Assembly (NCBI GenBank): GCA_016235185.1
Contig: JACRLT010000038.1
Coordinates: 1-42,499, forward strand
Direction: 5' to 3'
Origin: Candidatus Omnitrophota bacterium
GTDB taxonomy: Bacteria > Omnitrophota > Gorgyraeia > Velamenicoccales > Velamenicoccaceae
DNA length: 42,499 bases
Made by a program: the position numbers and the translations under genes
Notes under the pieces: generated by a model
Databases searched by the model: none
Seen by the model: only the letters and a program-made list of their open reading frames with translations
What the model was told of the DNA's origin: nothing
In this document: positions 1-7,471 of the stretch, in pieces
Layout: every line of letters begins with the position of its first letter
Position numbering within the stretch: the first letter of the stretch is position 1

Positions 1-135
1 CCCGTTGTCTCCCGCATTCCAGCTTCATTTAGTTCGTTACCTCCCTAAATGTGGAATTTAGTATTGGGCTGGTGGCTAACCTTTGCCCAAGTTGGACTTT
101 CACCAACAAGAACCTATACGCTTCCCTCGGCGCAC
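1..135 (-). mobile_element. Possible 5' end of a second group II intron, cut by the window edge
   Basis: Read on the minus strand, this stretch begins GTGCGCC just after the aldehyde dehydrogenase gene, then shows TTGGTGAAAGTCCAA and CAAAGGTTAGCC. The confirmed intron at 24381-26285 starts in the same way, with GTGCG, then GGCGGTGCAAGACCGC, then GTTAGCCAAAGGC. The resemblance suggests domain I of another group II intron whose body lies outside the window. No reverse transcriptase or domain V can be seen here, so this rests on short motifs only. Confidence 0.3.
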
Positions 136-158
136 TCATATGTGCCCTCTCCTAAGAA

Positions 159-1637
159 CTACACATTGAACCAAGAGGCTACGAGAGTTTTGCCTCCCGG
201 CGTCAGATCGACATTTACGTGTTTTGTTTGAGTATATTCCAAGAGGCCTTCTTTGCCCAATTCTCTTCCGAAACCGCTTTGTTTATAGCCGCCAAAAGGC
301 GCTTCATTATAAAATCCGCCGAATGTATTGACCCATACTGTCCCGCAACGTAAGGCGCGCGAAACAGCTGTTGCGCGAGTAACGTCTTTTGTCCAGACCA
401 TAGCAGCCAGGCCGTAATCAGTGTCGTTGGCAATGCGGACAGCTTCATCGGCGTCCTTGGCTTTTAAAACGCACAGGACAGGGCCGAAGATCTCTTCCTG
501 CGCTATGCGCGAACCATTTTTGACATCTGCAAAGATCGTAGGCTCTACAAAATATCCTTTATTGAGCGCTGCCGGCACTCCTCCGCCGGCAACAAGCCTG
601 GCTTCTTTTTTGCCTATGGCTATGTAATCAAGGACGCTCTTCTTCTGCTTTGCGCTGATGAGCGGGCCGATGTCGGTCGCCGGATCCAGAGGATCGCCTA
701 TCTTTAGCTTCCTTGTCTTGGTAACCAATAATTCCAGAAATTTATCATAAATTTTTTCTTCGACAATAAGCCTGGAGCCTGCCACGCACATCTGGCCCTG
801 GTTCATAAAAATAGCGCACAAAGAACCGTTCGCCGCGGTCTCCAGATCACAATCAGCCAAGACTATATTCGGAGACTTGCCTCCGAGTTCCAGAGTCAAT
901 TTTTTTAAGTTCGATGCTGCTGCCTTCATGACAGAGCGCCCGACTTCTGTTGAGCCGGTGAACGTAAGCATATCGATTGACACGGATGATGCCAGTGCAT
1001 CGCCCAGAGTAGCGCCTTCCCCCGTCACGATATTGACTACCCCTTTTGGAAGTTCGCACTTTTCCAGGATCTTTGCCAATTCAAGGCTGCTCAAGGATGC
1101 CTCGCGCGATGGCTTAAAAACGACCGTATTACCTAAAATAATGCTCGAGGCTATCTTCCATGCCGCCATCAGAAACGGATAATTCCATGGAGTAATTGCG
1201 CCCACAACTCCGACGGGTTCGCGCAGAGTATAACTGGCGGCCGGGGCAGGGATATTCAATGTCTCGCCTTTGACCTCTCCTGCAGCACCGGCAAAATATT
1301 CATAGGCATTGGCCGCGACCGGGATATCAATGAACGTAGTCTGCTTTGACGTCTTGCCGGTATCCAATGTTTCAATACGGGACAGCTCATATGCCGATTC
1401 GCGGATAAGGTGCGCTATCCTGGTCAGATACTGGCCGCGTTCTGAAAGGCACATCTTAGGCCACTCGCCTTCATCATAAGCTCGCCTGGCAGCAGTGATC
1501 GCTCTTTCCAGATCAGCAACGCTAGCCTTGGGAAAAGACGCGATTTTTTCTTCCGTGGCCGGGTTAATGCTTTCTAACCTCGCGCCGCCTTCGGCCTCGC
1601 AAAACTTCCCGTCGATATACATTTTATATTGACTCAT
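159..1637 (-). CDS. NAD(P)-dependent aldehyde dehydrogenase
   Basis: Soluble 492-residue enzyme of the ALDH superfamily, normal full length, oxidising an aldehyde to the acid with NAD(P)+. The Rossmann-region motif FTGSTEVGRS, the catalytic base Glu250 in LELGGKSPN and the nucleophile Cys284 in NQGQMCVAGS are all present. The sequence is of the betaine/lactaldehyde dehydrogenase type; the substrate cannot be read from it. It is the last gene of a colinear set with an aldolase, isomerases and a nucleoside phosphorylase, so it is a good candidate to oxidise the aldehyde released by the aldolase (inference). The C-terminus past HVNVDL runs for 14 extra residues into a possible intron start, so the native end may have been changed by an insertion. 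Confidence 0.93.
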   Translation of the reverse strand: MSQYKMYIDGKFCEAEGGARLESINPATEEKIASFPKASVADLERAITAARRAYDEGEWPKMCLSERGQYLTRIAHLIRESAYELSRIETLDTGKTSKQTTFIDIPVAANAYEYFAGAAGEVKGETLNIPAPAASYTLREPVGVVGAITPWNYPFLMAAWKIASSIILGNTVVFKPSREASLSSLELAKILEKCELPKGVVNIVTGEGATLGDALASSVSIDMLTFTGSTEVGRSVMKAAASNLKKLTLELGGKSPNIVLADCDLETAANGSLCAIFMNQGQMCVAGSRLIVEEKIYDKFLELLVTKTRKLKIGDPLDPATDIGPLISAKQKKSVLDYIAIGKKEARLVAGGGVPAALNKGYFVEPTIFADVKNGSRIAQEEIFGPVLCVLKAKDADEAVRIANDTDYGLAAMVWTKDVTRATAVSRALRCGTVWVNTFGGFYNEAPFGGYKQSGFGRELGKEGLLEYTQTKHVNVDLTPGGKTLVASWFNV

Positions 1638-1639
1638 AA

Positions 1640-1726
1640 ATACCTCAACATTCAGAAGACAGATAACAGCAGTCAGATGTCAGAAAAAATTTTCTGTTTT
1701 CTGTCCTCTGCCAACTGTCATCTAAT
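1640..1726. repeat. CAG/ACAGA-rich intergenic repeat, first copy
   Basis: The spacer between the aldolase and aldehyde dehydrogenase genes is a low-complexity mix of ACAGA, GACAG and CAGAAAA words that forms an imperfect inverted repeat of about 30 nt around an AAAATTTT core. The plus-strand word TCTGTTTTCTGTCCTCT occurs here and again exactly in the spacer at 4989-5106, so the two are copies of one intergenic sequence family. Confidence 0.5.
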
Positions 1727-2728
1727 TTACTCCACAGGTGTTTTGACCCACAATTCGAAAAGCCTGTTAAAAGGCACGTACCAGCGGGATATCTTGGCAA
1801 AGTCCCCTTTGAGCTTGAGCTTCTTCTGGGTAGTTGCGGCAAAAGGATCGAGCTGCCTGTTAAAAATAGCGCGCCAGTATTCGCTTTTTCCTGATATAAC
1901 AAACTCGGCGTCATCGGCCGAACGCGTATAATCAATGATCTTCCCGTCGGCAAAATTAAAACAATAAGTGTCCTGCGTCTCGTCAAGCACAACTGCCAGC
2001 TTTGTCTTTAAAGATGTCTCAAGCGACAGCTGTTTGAACTTTTCGTCGCGATTTACAATATCTACGATATCCCTGATCTGCTCTTCCGAGAATAATTTAT
2101 ATTTTTTGCCGCTTCCTTTCGAACTCTCCTGCGGTTTCTCACCTTGCACATAACCTGTGTTTTTGACAGAACTGTAAAAATCCCTGATAAAAGCCATCTT
2201 GACCGCCTCTTCCAGCGTCTGGACCAGATAAAAGGCGTCTTTCAAGGTCTGGCCTGTTGCCACTACACCGTGGTGTTTCAATACAACGATATTGCTATTT
2301 TTCAAAGCTTCGATCACAGGAGTAATATCTGTAATGGTGGGCGTCTTCTGGTCAATGACAGGAATATCACCCAAGGTCAGGCGGGTTTCGAACGTATCGA
2401 AGTCGATCTTGTCATGCGCGCTGAAATATCCGTTTGTCCATGTGGGATGCACATGCACAACGGCCTTGGCATCGAGATTTTTGTAGACGCTGGTGTGAAA
2501 TAGTTTCTCCGAAGACGGGACAAAATCCTTATCCTGCGGGTTGCCGTCAAGATCAACGGCGCAAACGTCTTTGGGCTCCAACATGCCCAGACAAGAACAC
2601 CTGCCTGTTATCAAAAGCATATTGTCAGCCACCTTAAGGCTCAAATTCCCCGAAAGGCCGCCGGTCAGGTCCTTTGCCCAGATAAGCTTCCCTGCCTCAA
2701 TGACTTCGTCTACTTTTAGTTTTTCCAT
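1727..2728 (-). CDS. Class II aldolase fused to an SCP2-like domain
   Basis: The N-terminal ~190 residues are a class II (zinc) aldolase/adducin domain. Glu74 sits in the catalytic PSSE motif; zinc ligands are His92 and His94 in VHVHPTW and a histidine in LKHHGV (152/153). Such aldolases cut sugar-1-phosphates (fuculose-1-P, pentulose-1-P, 5-deoxyribulose-1-P) into DHAP and an aldehyde. After a Ser/Gly/Lys linker (~195-210), residues ~211-333 resemble an SCP2 sterol-carrier fold (FVISGKSEYWRAIF, then KLKLKGDFAKISR), a small hydrophobic-ligand binding module not usual in these enzymes. It lies 90 nt upstream of the aldehyde dehydrogenase and 2 nt downstream of the short eIF2B-like gene. The aldolase call is firm, the SCP2 call moderate, the substrate inferred from context. 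Confidence 0.85.
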   Translation of the reverse strand: MEKLKVDEVIEAGKLIWAKDLTGGLSGNLSLKVADNMLLITGRCSCLGMLEPKDVCAVDLDGNPQDKDFVPSSEKLFHTSVYKNLDAKAVVHVHPTWTNGYFSAHDKIDFDTFETRLTLGDIPVIDQKTPTITDITPVIEALKNSNIVVLKHHGVVATGQTLKDAFYLVQTLEEAVKMAFIRDFYSSVKNTGYVQGEKPQESSKGSGKKYKLFSEEQIRDIVDIVNRDEKFKQLSLETSLKTKLAVVLDETQDTYCFNFADGKIIDYTRSADDAEFVISGKSEYWRAIFNRQLDPFAATTQKKLKLKGDFAKISRWYVPFNRLFELWVKTPVE

Positions 2729-2730
2729 TT

Positions 2731-3189
2731 TTATCCTTCTATATTAGCCAGCTCCAGCGGTACATCTTCAAAAACAGGACAATAGGTCTTTAAATCCGCA
2801 TTCGTCACGAGCCTGCCGCCTATTTTCCTTAGGTCAGAAATCTTAACTTTAGCTACGGCCGCCTTATGAATATAGACCGGGATATTGTGTTCTTTGGCGC
2901 AGAGCGCCGCGATCAAGGAACCTGTACGACAGACCGCGTTATCTTTGTTTAAATTTTTATAAAAAATATGCACACCCGAAACAAGGCCCTGGCGCATGCA
3001 AAAAGCCATCATATTATCGCAAATAACAACAGGCGTGATCTTTTTCTTAAGCAGCCCTTTGGAAACGGCCTGCATGCCTTCCAGGCCGGGCCTTAGTTCT
3101 GCGACAAAAACCTTCTTTTCTCCAAATTTCTCGAAGAAAGCACGGTCCGGAACGCCAAAGATCAAAGGCAACTTCCCGTTAATTTGCAT
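2731..3189 (-). CDS. Half-length eIF2B/MtnA-like protein lacking the catalytic residues
   Basis: 152 residues matching only the C-terminal Rossmann half of the eIF2B / methylthioribose-1-phosphate isomerase family. ELRPGLEGM corresponds to the family ETRPxxQGxR, and CDNMMAFCMRQG to the sugar-phosphate loop. The GADR motif with the catalytic Asp reads IFYKN here, and the half carrying the catalytic Cys is absent, so isomerase activity is unlikely. It may pair with the full-length paralogue just upstream, in the manner of catalytic/regulatory eIF2B subunits, or be a decaying duplicate. The ATG lies inside a 13-bp direct repeat (ATGCAAATTAACG) that also spans the stop of the upstream gene, and its SD is weak, so the start is uncertain. 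Confidence 0.7.
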   Translation of the reverse strand: MQINGKLPLIFGVPDRAFFEKFGEKKVFVAELRPGLEGMQAVSKGLLKKKITPVVICDNMMAFCMRQGLVSGVHIFYKNLNKDNAVCRTGSLIAALCAKEHNIPVYIHKAAVAKVKISDLRKIGGRLVTNADLKTYCPVFEDVPLELANIEG

Positions 3190-3253
3190 GCTACGTTTTT
3201 TCTCAACAAATTAATCCCGGCTTTTGCTCGCCCTTCGCTTGCAAAAACGGGAT
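3179..3253 (-). repeat. Divergent copy (G) of the intergenic hairpin element
   Basis: Between the two eIF2B-like genes ATCCCG (3214-3219) pairs with CGGGAT (3248-3253) around an inner TTTTGC/GCAAAA stem, and CAAATTAA (3207-3214) can pair with TTAATTTG (3179-3186), which overlaps the start of the next gene. The layout matches copies A, B, C and F, but the internal TT/TTC loop is missing, so membership is probable rather than certain. Confidence 0.45.
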
Positions 3254-3266
3254 AGATTTTAATTCG

Positions 3267-4232
3267 TTAATTTGCATTTATCGCAATATGTTTTGTCACC
3301 AACTCATTGGACACCACGTCAAAACCCGGATAATAAGCCGCGCAGCCTTTAGGCGCCAATCTCTTGCCGTCATATGCCAATATCTCATCGTCGTCACGTA
3401 TCTCTATCGGGATGTCTGCGCCGCTTTTCAATTTATCCGAAGGCTGGACGAGCACATAAAAAGGGATCCCGAAGTGTTTGGCTAAAAGCGCGATCTGATA
3501 CGTGCCGATCTTATTCGCAAAATCGCCGTTTTTGGCCGACCGATCAGAGCCTACAATGACACAATTGATATTACCCTCGGCCATGACCTTTGCTACGGCA
3601 TTATCCGGGATGAGCGTAACATCAAAACCATCGCGCTTTAACTCCCAGGCTGTCAGCCGCGCCCCTTGAAAATAAGGCCTTGTCTCCGTTGCAAAGAATT
3701 TAACTTTTTTAGCATCGCGGCGGCAGAATTCACCGATCAAGCTCATCTCTCCTGAAACATGGCAGTGCGTCAAAACACTATCGCCGTCTTTTAAAAGTCC
3801 TGCTGCCCGGCTGGCACGGTCGTGCCTCTGTTGCCGTATGCCTTTAAGCATACCTTCCATGGCACGGATAAAATTCCCGGGAAAAGCAGGGCTCCCATAG
3901 ACCTTCTGCGCAATACCTAAAACCATGCCGGTAACTTCGGCAAAGGGAAACGTTGGGCGGCTGTTATTAAAAGCCTCGGCTACCTTTTTTAAAATACCCA
4001 TTAGTTCTTCTTTTGTCCTATCCCGGGACTTCTGTGTCTCAAGGATAAAGGCATAGCAGACCGTTAAAAACTGGCCAAAGGCGCGCGTCTTCATTGAGAC
4101 AACCGCATCTATCGCCTGGAGATAATCCCTTACCTTTAAATAGGCGACTTTCCCGGGTATCTTTGTTTCATCCAGGATATAAAGCGTATCGCCTTCCAAG
4201 CGGACAGGCCAAAAAAGAATAGATTCTTTCAT
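3267..4232 (-). CDS. MtnA/eIF2B-family sugar-1-phosphate isomerase
   Basis: Cytoplasmic 321-residue protein of the methylthioribose-1-P isomerase / eIF2B-alpha / ribose-1,5-bisphosphate isomerase family, which turns aldose-1-phosphates into ketose-1-phosphates. The catalytic Cys157 (LTHCHVSG), the phosphate-site ETRPYFQGARLTAW (183-196) and the acid Asp230 in VGSDRSAKNGDFANKIGT are all present, so it should be active. The N-terminal RGAPAIG motif typical of MtnA is replaced around residues 50-57, so strict methylthioribose specificity is not assured. It follows the nucleoside phosphorylase with no gap (stop and next start adjoin), which suits isomerisation of the pentose-1-phosphate that enzyme makes (inference). 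Confidence 0.87.
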   Translation of the reverse strand: MKESILFWPVRLEGDTLYILDETKIPGKVAYLKVRDYLQAIDAVVSMKTRAFGQFLTVCYAFILETQKSRDRTKEELMGILKKVAEAFNNSRPTFPFAEVTGMVLGIAQKVYGSPAFPGNFIRAMEGMLKGIRQQRHDRASRAAGLLKDGDSVLTHCHVSGEMSLIGEFCRRDAKKVKFFATETRPYFQGARLTAWELKRDGFDVTLIPDNAVAKVMAEGNINCVIVGSDRSAKNGDFANKIGTYQIALLAKHFGIPFYVLVQPSDKLKSGADIPIEIRDDDEILAYDGKRLAPKGCAAYYPGFDVVSNELVTKHIAINAN

Positions 4233-4988
4233 TTACTTCCCTTGTGCGGCTAAATACTTCACAGCATCCAGGCAGATCTTGATAACCTTTGCCTCGGCAT
4301 CGTAATAGTCGGGATTCATGAACCCCAGCTCGCCGGTAATAAGGTTATCACTGACCGCAGAAATAGACACGGCCTTGACGCCGTTCAGCTGCGCTATGGT
4401 CATCATGGCGCTTGACACCATGTCTACTGCGATAGCGCCTTCTTTCCTGGCGCGCTCTACGACCTCCCTGGTCTCGCGTAAAAGCGCATCAGTCGTCCAC
4501 ATAAGGCCTTTGCGCACATTCACACCTTCCTGCGACGCGACTTTTTCAACTGCATCAAACGCAGACTTATCCGAAACCGTCTTAAAATCTTTATCCACGT
4601 AATAAGGTGTCACACCGTCTCCGCGTATGACACCGGTGGCCAATACTATATCGCCGACCTTTATATTTTCGTCAAGCGCGCCGCAGGAGCCTGCGCGGAT
4701 AATGTACTCGACTTTTCCGGCGCAGAGGATCTCTGCAATGATCGCAGAATCGGGCGAAAACCTTCCGCCGTTTCCCACAGCTATCTTTATGCCTTCATAG
4801 GTGCCGGTGTAGACCGCATACTCAAAAAATGAAAAACTTTTAACCGGCCGCTCCATATATTGCAGAATGGCATCGCGCCTTTCAGCCGGCCCGGGAATAA
4901 TGGCATATTTACCAAAATCTCCCGGCTTAAGCTGCACCATACCCAATAGATCCTGCCCCGTCAAATGTATGTCTTTTTTCATCTGCAT
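4233..4988 (-). CDS. Nucleoside phosphorylase (PNP/uridine phosphorylase family)
   Basis: 252-residue phosphorylase of the PNP_UDP_1 family, splitting a nucleoside with phosphate into base and pentose-1-phosphate. IIPGPAERRD is the phosphate loop, RAGSCGALDENIKVGDIV the conserved core with a family Arg-Ala-Gly, and VDMVSSAMM the ribose-binding Met-Glu region, where the usual Glu is not obvious. The start is set at the ATG at 4988, preceded by AAAGGAGC at 6-nt spacing; an upstream ATG at 5036 has no such site. Whether the substrate is uridine, a purine nucleoside, methylthioadenosine or 5'-deoxyadenosine cannot be decided from sequence, but the adjoining isomerase and aldolase favour a salvage substrate whose sugar is broken down. 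Confidence 0.85.
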   Translation of the reverse strand: MQMKKDIHLTGQDLLGMVQLKPGDFGKYAIIPGPAERRDAILQYMERPVKSFSFFEYAVYTGTYEGIKIAVGNGGRFSPDSAIIAEILCAGKVEYIIRAGSCGALDENIKVGDIVLATGVIRGDGVTPYYVDKDFKTVSDKSAFDAVEKVASQEGVNVRKGLMWTTDALLRETREVVERARKEGAIAVDMVSSAMMTIAQLNGVKAVSISAVSDNLITGELGFMNPDYYDAEAKVIKICLDAVKYLAAQGK

Positions 4989-5106
4989 GTGTAAGCTCCT
5001 TTTAGTTATCCTTGACCAAAAAACATAAAAACACAAAAACTAAAGAACACGGGCAAAAATTTTTTCGTCTTTCTGTTTTTCAGTTTTTTTGTTTTTCTGT
5101 CCTCTG
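4989..5106. repeat. ACAGA-rich intergenic repeat, second copy
   Basis: Spacer between the CoA ligase and nucleoside phosphorylase genes, made of ACAGA/CTGT words and A/T runs and able to fold back imperfectly around AAAAAATTTTT. It shares the 17-mer TCTGTTTTCTGTCCTCT (running into the ligase 3' end near 5111) with the spacer at 1640-1726. The SD of the phosphorylase gene is at 4995-5001. Confidence 0.45.
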
Positions 5107-6630
5107 TCATCTGTTTTCTGTCCTCTCTTGTTTCAATAACACTTTATCTATCTTGCCTGCCCTGTTCTTGGGCAATTCCTTGATAAAAATAAATTCATGC
5201 GGTAATTTAAAATGCGCAAGATGCTCTCGGCAAAACTGGCGCAGGTCCCGGTCCGAGACGCTTACTTCGTCTTTTAAAACAACGAAGGCCTTGACCGCCT
5301 CTCCGCGCAGCGCATCCGGCACACCGACAACAGCGGCCTCTTTTACATGCGGGTGTTTATGGATGGCTTCTTCGACCTCTGTTGGAAAGACCAACTGTCC
5401 GGAAACCTTGATCATATCTTTTTTACGGCCGACGATATAATACATCCCTTCATTATCGCGGCGCGCAAGGTCACCGGTATGGAACCAGCCGTCTTTTAAA
5501 ACATCGGCTGTCAAAGACGGGTCATTGTAATAGCCGTCCATGACTACCCAGCTTTTAATAATCAGCTCGCCGACCTCTGTTTGAGGGACTTCTTTGCCAT
5601 TGTCGTCAACTAAGCGTATATCGATCCACGGCGCAGGCCGGCCTATAGACTCTATTTTATCCGAACCCAAAGGTACCACTGTGTTAGGCGCGTTCGTCTC
5701 CGTCAAGCCCCAGCCGTTTAAAAGCAAGGCATTCGGGCAATAGGTCTTAAAACGGCGAAGCGCGTCCGGAGAATTCGGCGCGCCAAAAACATTTACCCAG
5801 CGTATGCTCGACAGGTCGTATTTTTCAAACTCCTTTAAGCTAAGGAGCGCATAGTACATCGACGGGACCATATGAAAACATGTGGCCTTGTACTTCTCGA
5901 CGTTCTTCAAGAACTCCGCCGGGACAAATCTTTCCATTAAGACCAAGGAGATGGCAAAAAATATACAATTCTGTATATAGACCAGGCCGCCTGCATGCGA
6001 AAGAGGGAGCGCGGATATCTTGACATCCAGAGGCGTAAGGTCCACGAAATACTCCATTGCCTTTGGTGATGCGCTAAGGTGCCTGTAATTAAGCAATACC
6101 CCCTTAGGCCTGCCAGTTGAGCCGGAAGTATAAAGGATGAGCGATTTTTCGCTATCGGCGATATCAACAGACGGCGCAGTCACATCCCCTTTAGCCAAAA
6201 AATCATCGAATGCAAGAAAACCATCCGGTTTACTATCATGCACAAGGATGATATCTGTTAAGGAAGGGACTTTTACCTTAATGCTTTCCAAAGAGACATC
6301 TTCTTTGTGCCTTGCGATCAAAAGCCGCGCCTGACAATGGTTAAGGCAAGCCTCCAACTCTTCGTTTTTAAGCATGAAATCAAAAGGAACGACTGTTGCC
6401 CCGATGGAAAAAAGCGCAAGATACGAATAAACATATTGCGGCCAATTCGGCAAATATAGAGCTACCTTGTCGCCTTTCTTCACACCATATTTTGTGAGAT
6501 TGTTCGCAAGGCGAAAGACATTATCCTTGAGCTCTAGGAATGTGATTGGCGTATCCTGAAAAATAATTGCAGGCTTTTGAGGAAAAGTCTTGGCCTGTTT
6601 TTCCAACAAATCACGTACTAAATTAGGCAT
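5107..6630 (-). CDS. AMP-forming acyl-CoA ligase
   Basis: 507-residue member of the ANL superfamily, activating a carboxylic acid through an acyl-AMP to the CoA thioester. The phosphate loop LYTSGSTGRPKG (166-177), the GWGLTETN adenine motif, the hinge region DGWFHTGD, and the C-terminal GRKKDMIKVSG and NRAGKIDK with the catalytic Lys are all present, so it should be active. The chain-length specificity is unknown; the family includes fatty-acid and short/aromatic acid ligases. It is the first gene of the salvage-like cluster and could activate the acid made by the aldehyde dehydrogenase, or serve fatty-acid metabolism with accA nearby. A consensus promoter with a 22-bp palindrome lies ~70 nt upstream of its start. 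Confidence 0.9.
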   Translation of the reverse strand: MPNLVRDLLEKQAKTFPQKPAIIFQDTPITFLELKDNVFRLANNLTKYGVKKGDKVALYLPNWPQYVYSYLALFSIGATVVPFDFMLKNEELEACLNHCQARLLIARHKEDVSLESIKVKVPSLTDIILVHDSKPDGFLAFDDFLAKGDVTAPSVDIADSEKSLILYTSGSTGRPKGVLLNYRHLSASPKAMEYFVDLTPLDVKISALPLSHAGGLVYIQNCIFFAISLVLMERFVPAEFLKNVEKYKATCFHMVPSMYYALLSLKEFEKYDLSSIRWVNVFGAPNSPDALRRFKTYCPNALLLNGWGLTETNAPNTVVPLGSDKIESIGRPAPWIDIRLVDDNGKEVPQTEVGELIIKSWVVMDGYYNDPSLTADVLKDGWFHTGDLARRDNEGMYYIVGRKKDMIKVSGQLVFPTEVEEAIHKHPHVKEAAVVGVPDALRGEAVKAFVVLKDEVSVSDRDLRQFCREHLAHFKLPHEFIFIKELPKNRAGKIDKVLLKQERTENR

Positions 6631-6648
6631 AGGGCCTCACTTATGTAT

Positions 6649-6665
6649 ATCCGCCGAAGGCGGAT
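6649..6665 (-). other. GC hairpin in the CoA-ligase 5' leader
   Basis: ATCCGCC-gaa-GGCGGAT forms a perfect 7-bp stem with a 3-nt loop, between the predicted promoter and the ligase start codon. It has no T run, so it is not a classical terminator. Confidence 0.5.
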
Positions 6666-6695
6666 TGCCCTGTATTATTGAACATTAAGGGTGGC

Positions 6696-6717
6696 AAATA
6701 GTAAAATTTTACTATTT
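6696..6717. promoter_or_regulatory. Perfect 22-bp palindrome over the -10 box: candidate operator
   Basis: The half-site AAATAGTAAAA is followed at once by its exact reverse complement TTTTACTATTT. The palindrome covers the -10 hexamer of the CoA-ligase promoter and the expected start of transcription, the place where a dimeric repressor would block initiation. The nearest regulator gene is the PadR protein at 6911-7471; PadR proteins are dimers that bind palindromes. That this PadR is the ligand is inference. Confidence 0.65.
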
Positions 6718-6734
6718 AAATTTTAGTACGTCAA
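6706..6734 (-). promoter_or_regulatory. Sigma70-type promoter of the CoA-ligase/salvage cluster
   Basis: Minus strand TTGACG (6729-6734), exactly 17 nt, then TAAAAT (6706-6711). It points toward the ligase gene at 6630, leaving a leader of about 70 nt. Confidence 0.7.
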
Positions 6735-6817
6735 CTGAAAGTTTAAAAATAATCTTTGGTTGATATCTCAGAGATTTAAGATGATTAGAGTCAGTGGGTT
6801 ATATAAAACAAATAGTT

Positions 6818-6914
6818 ATCCCCTTGCGTAATCGCTCGAAAAATCTCTGGCGATATTTTTCGAGCACGCTTCGGGATTAATTTTGTAGGGAAAAACTGAA
6901 ATATGCAAAATTAA
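6818..6914 (+). repeat. Intergenic hairpin element, copy F (opposite orientation)
   Basis: On plus: ATCCC, CTT, GCGT, AATC, an 11-bp hairpin (GCTCGAAAAAT with ATTTTTCGAGC), ACGC, TTC, GGGAT, TAATTTTG, ~20 nt, CAAAATTAA. ATCCC pairs with GGGAT, GCGT with ACGC, and TAATTTTG with CAAAATTA (6906-6913). Unlike copies A-C it does not lead into a gene on its own strand: its last strand overlaps the stop of the PadR gene on the opposite strand. This argues for a mobile or dispersed element rather than a fixed leader. Confidence 0.65.
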
Positions 6915-7471
6915 GAAGAATGGGGCCATTCGGGGATAGATATCTTTTGCCGGGATAGCTCAACGCCTATGTCTTGTATGAATTTCTTTTCAGCCTGCAA
7001 TAGCTCAAGATTATGCTCGATTATCGACTTCAAATGATAGGAGGATTTTTTCTCCAGCTGTCCGACCAGGGTCTTTAAGGCCTCTTCTACTTTTGAGAGC
7101 ATGCGTACCCTGCCTTTAAGGCGGTGCCGGGCAACATCCACCGGCAGATAAGGAAGAAAATAAAGCGCGATATCAACGCTAAACTTTGGCCTCTCAACGG
7201 TCAAGATGCTCTTTGTCAATAGCTGCGTAAAACGCGCATCACCTTTCAGCGTTAAACTATAAACAAACTTCTCCGGCCTGGACCCCTGCGCTGTAACGGT
7301 CTTTTTGACAAAACCTTTTTTTTCAAGAAGGTTCAACGTATAGTAGATCGACTCGACTTCCAGGGCCGCAAAAGTGCTTATGACCTCTTTTATCTGCTTT
7401 TTGATCTCGTAACCGTGCCGCGGCTTGTCTTTTAAAAGGCCAAGTATCAAAAGTTCCTGCTCAATCTTCAT
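6911..7471 (-). CDS. PadR-family transcriptional regulator
   Basis: 186 residues with an N-terminal PadR winged helix ([22 protein letters not shown], then a [17 protein letters not shown] recognition region) and a C-terminal helical dimerisation part (~100-186). The start is placed at the ATG at 7471, which overlaps the accA stop and has GAGG just upstream; a longer reading from 7531 would run further into accA. PadR proteins are usually repressors released by small hydrophobic or phenolic ligands. Its gene is directly upstream of the palindrome-bearing promoter of the CoA ligase, which makes that promoter its likely target (inference). Its last bases are shared with the terminal strand of repeat element F. 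Confidence 0.85.
   Translation of the reverse strand: MKIEQELLILGLLKDKPRHGYEIKKQIKEVISTFAALEVESIYYTLNLLEKKGFVKKTVTAQGSRPEKFVYSLTLKGDARFTQLLTKSILTVERPKFSVDIALYFLPYLPVDVARHRLKGRVRMLSKVEEALKTLVGQLEKKSSYHLKSIIEHNLELLQAEKKFIQDIGVELSRQKISIPEWPHSS

Noticed and set aside
49-231. 60-codon plus-strand reading frame at the left edge
   Set aside because: It lies across the ALDH 3' end and the intron-like sequence, has no SD and reads like antisense of structured RNA.
6818-6914. Element F as a leader of a plus-strand gene
   Set aside because: No coding frame follows on plus; the sequence runs into the antisense of the PadR gene.
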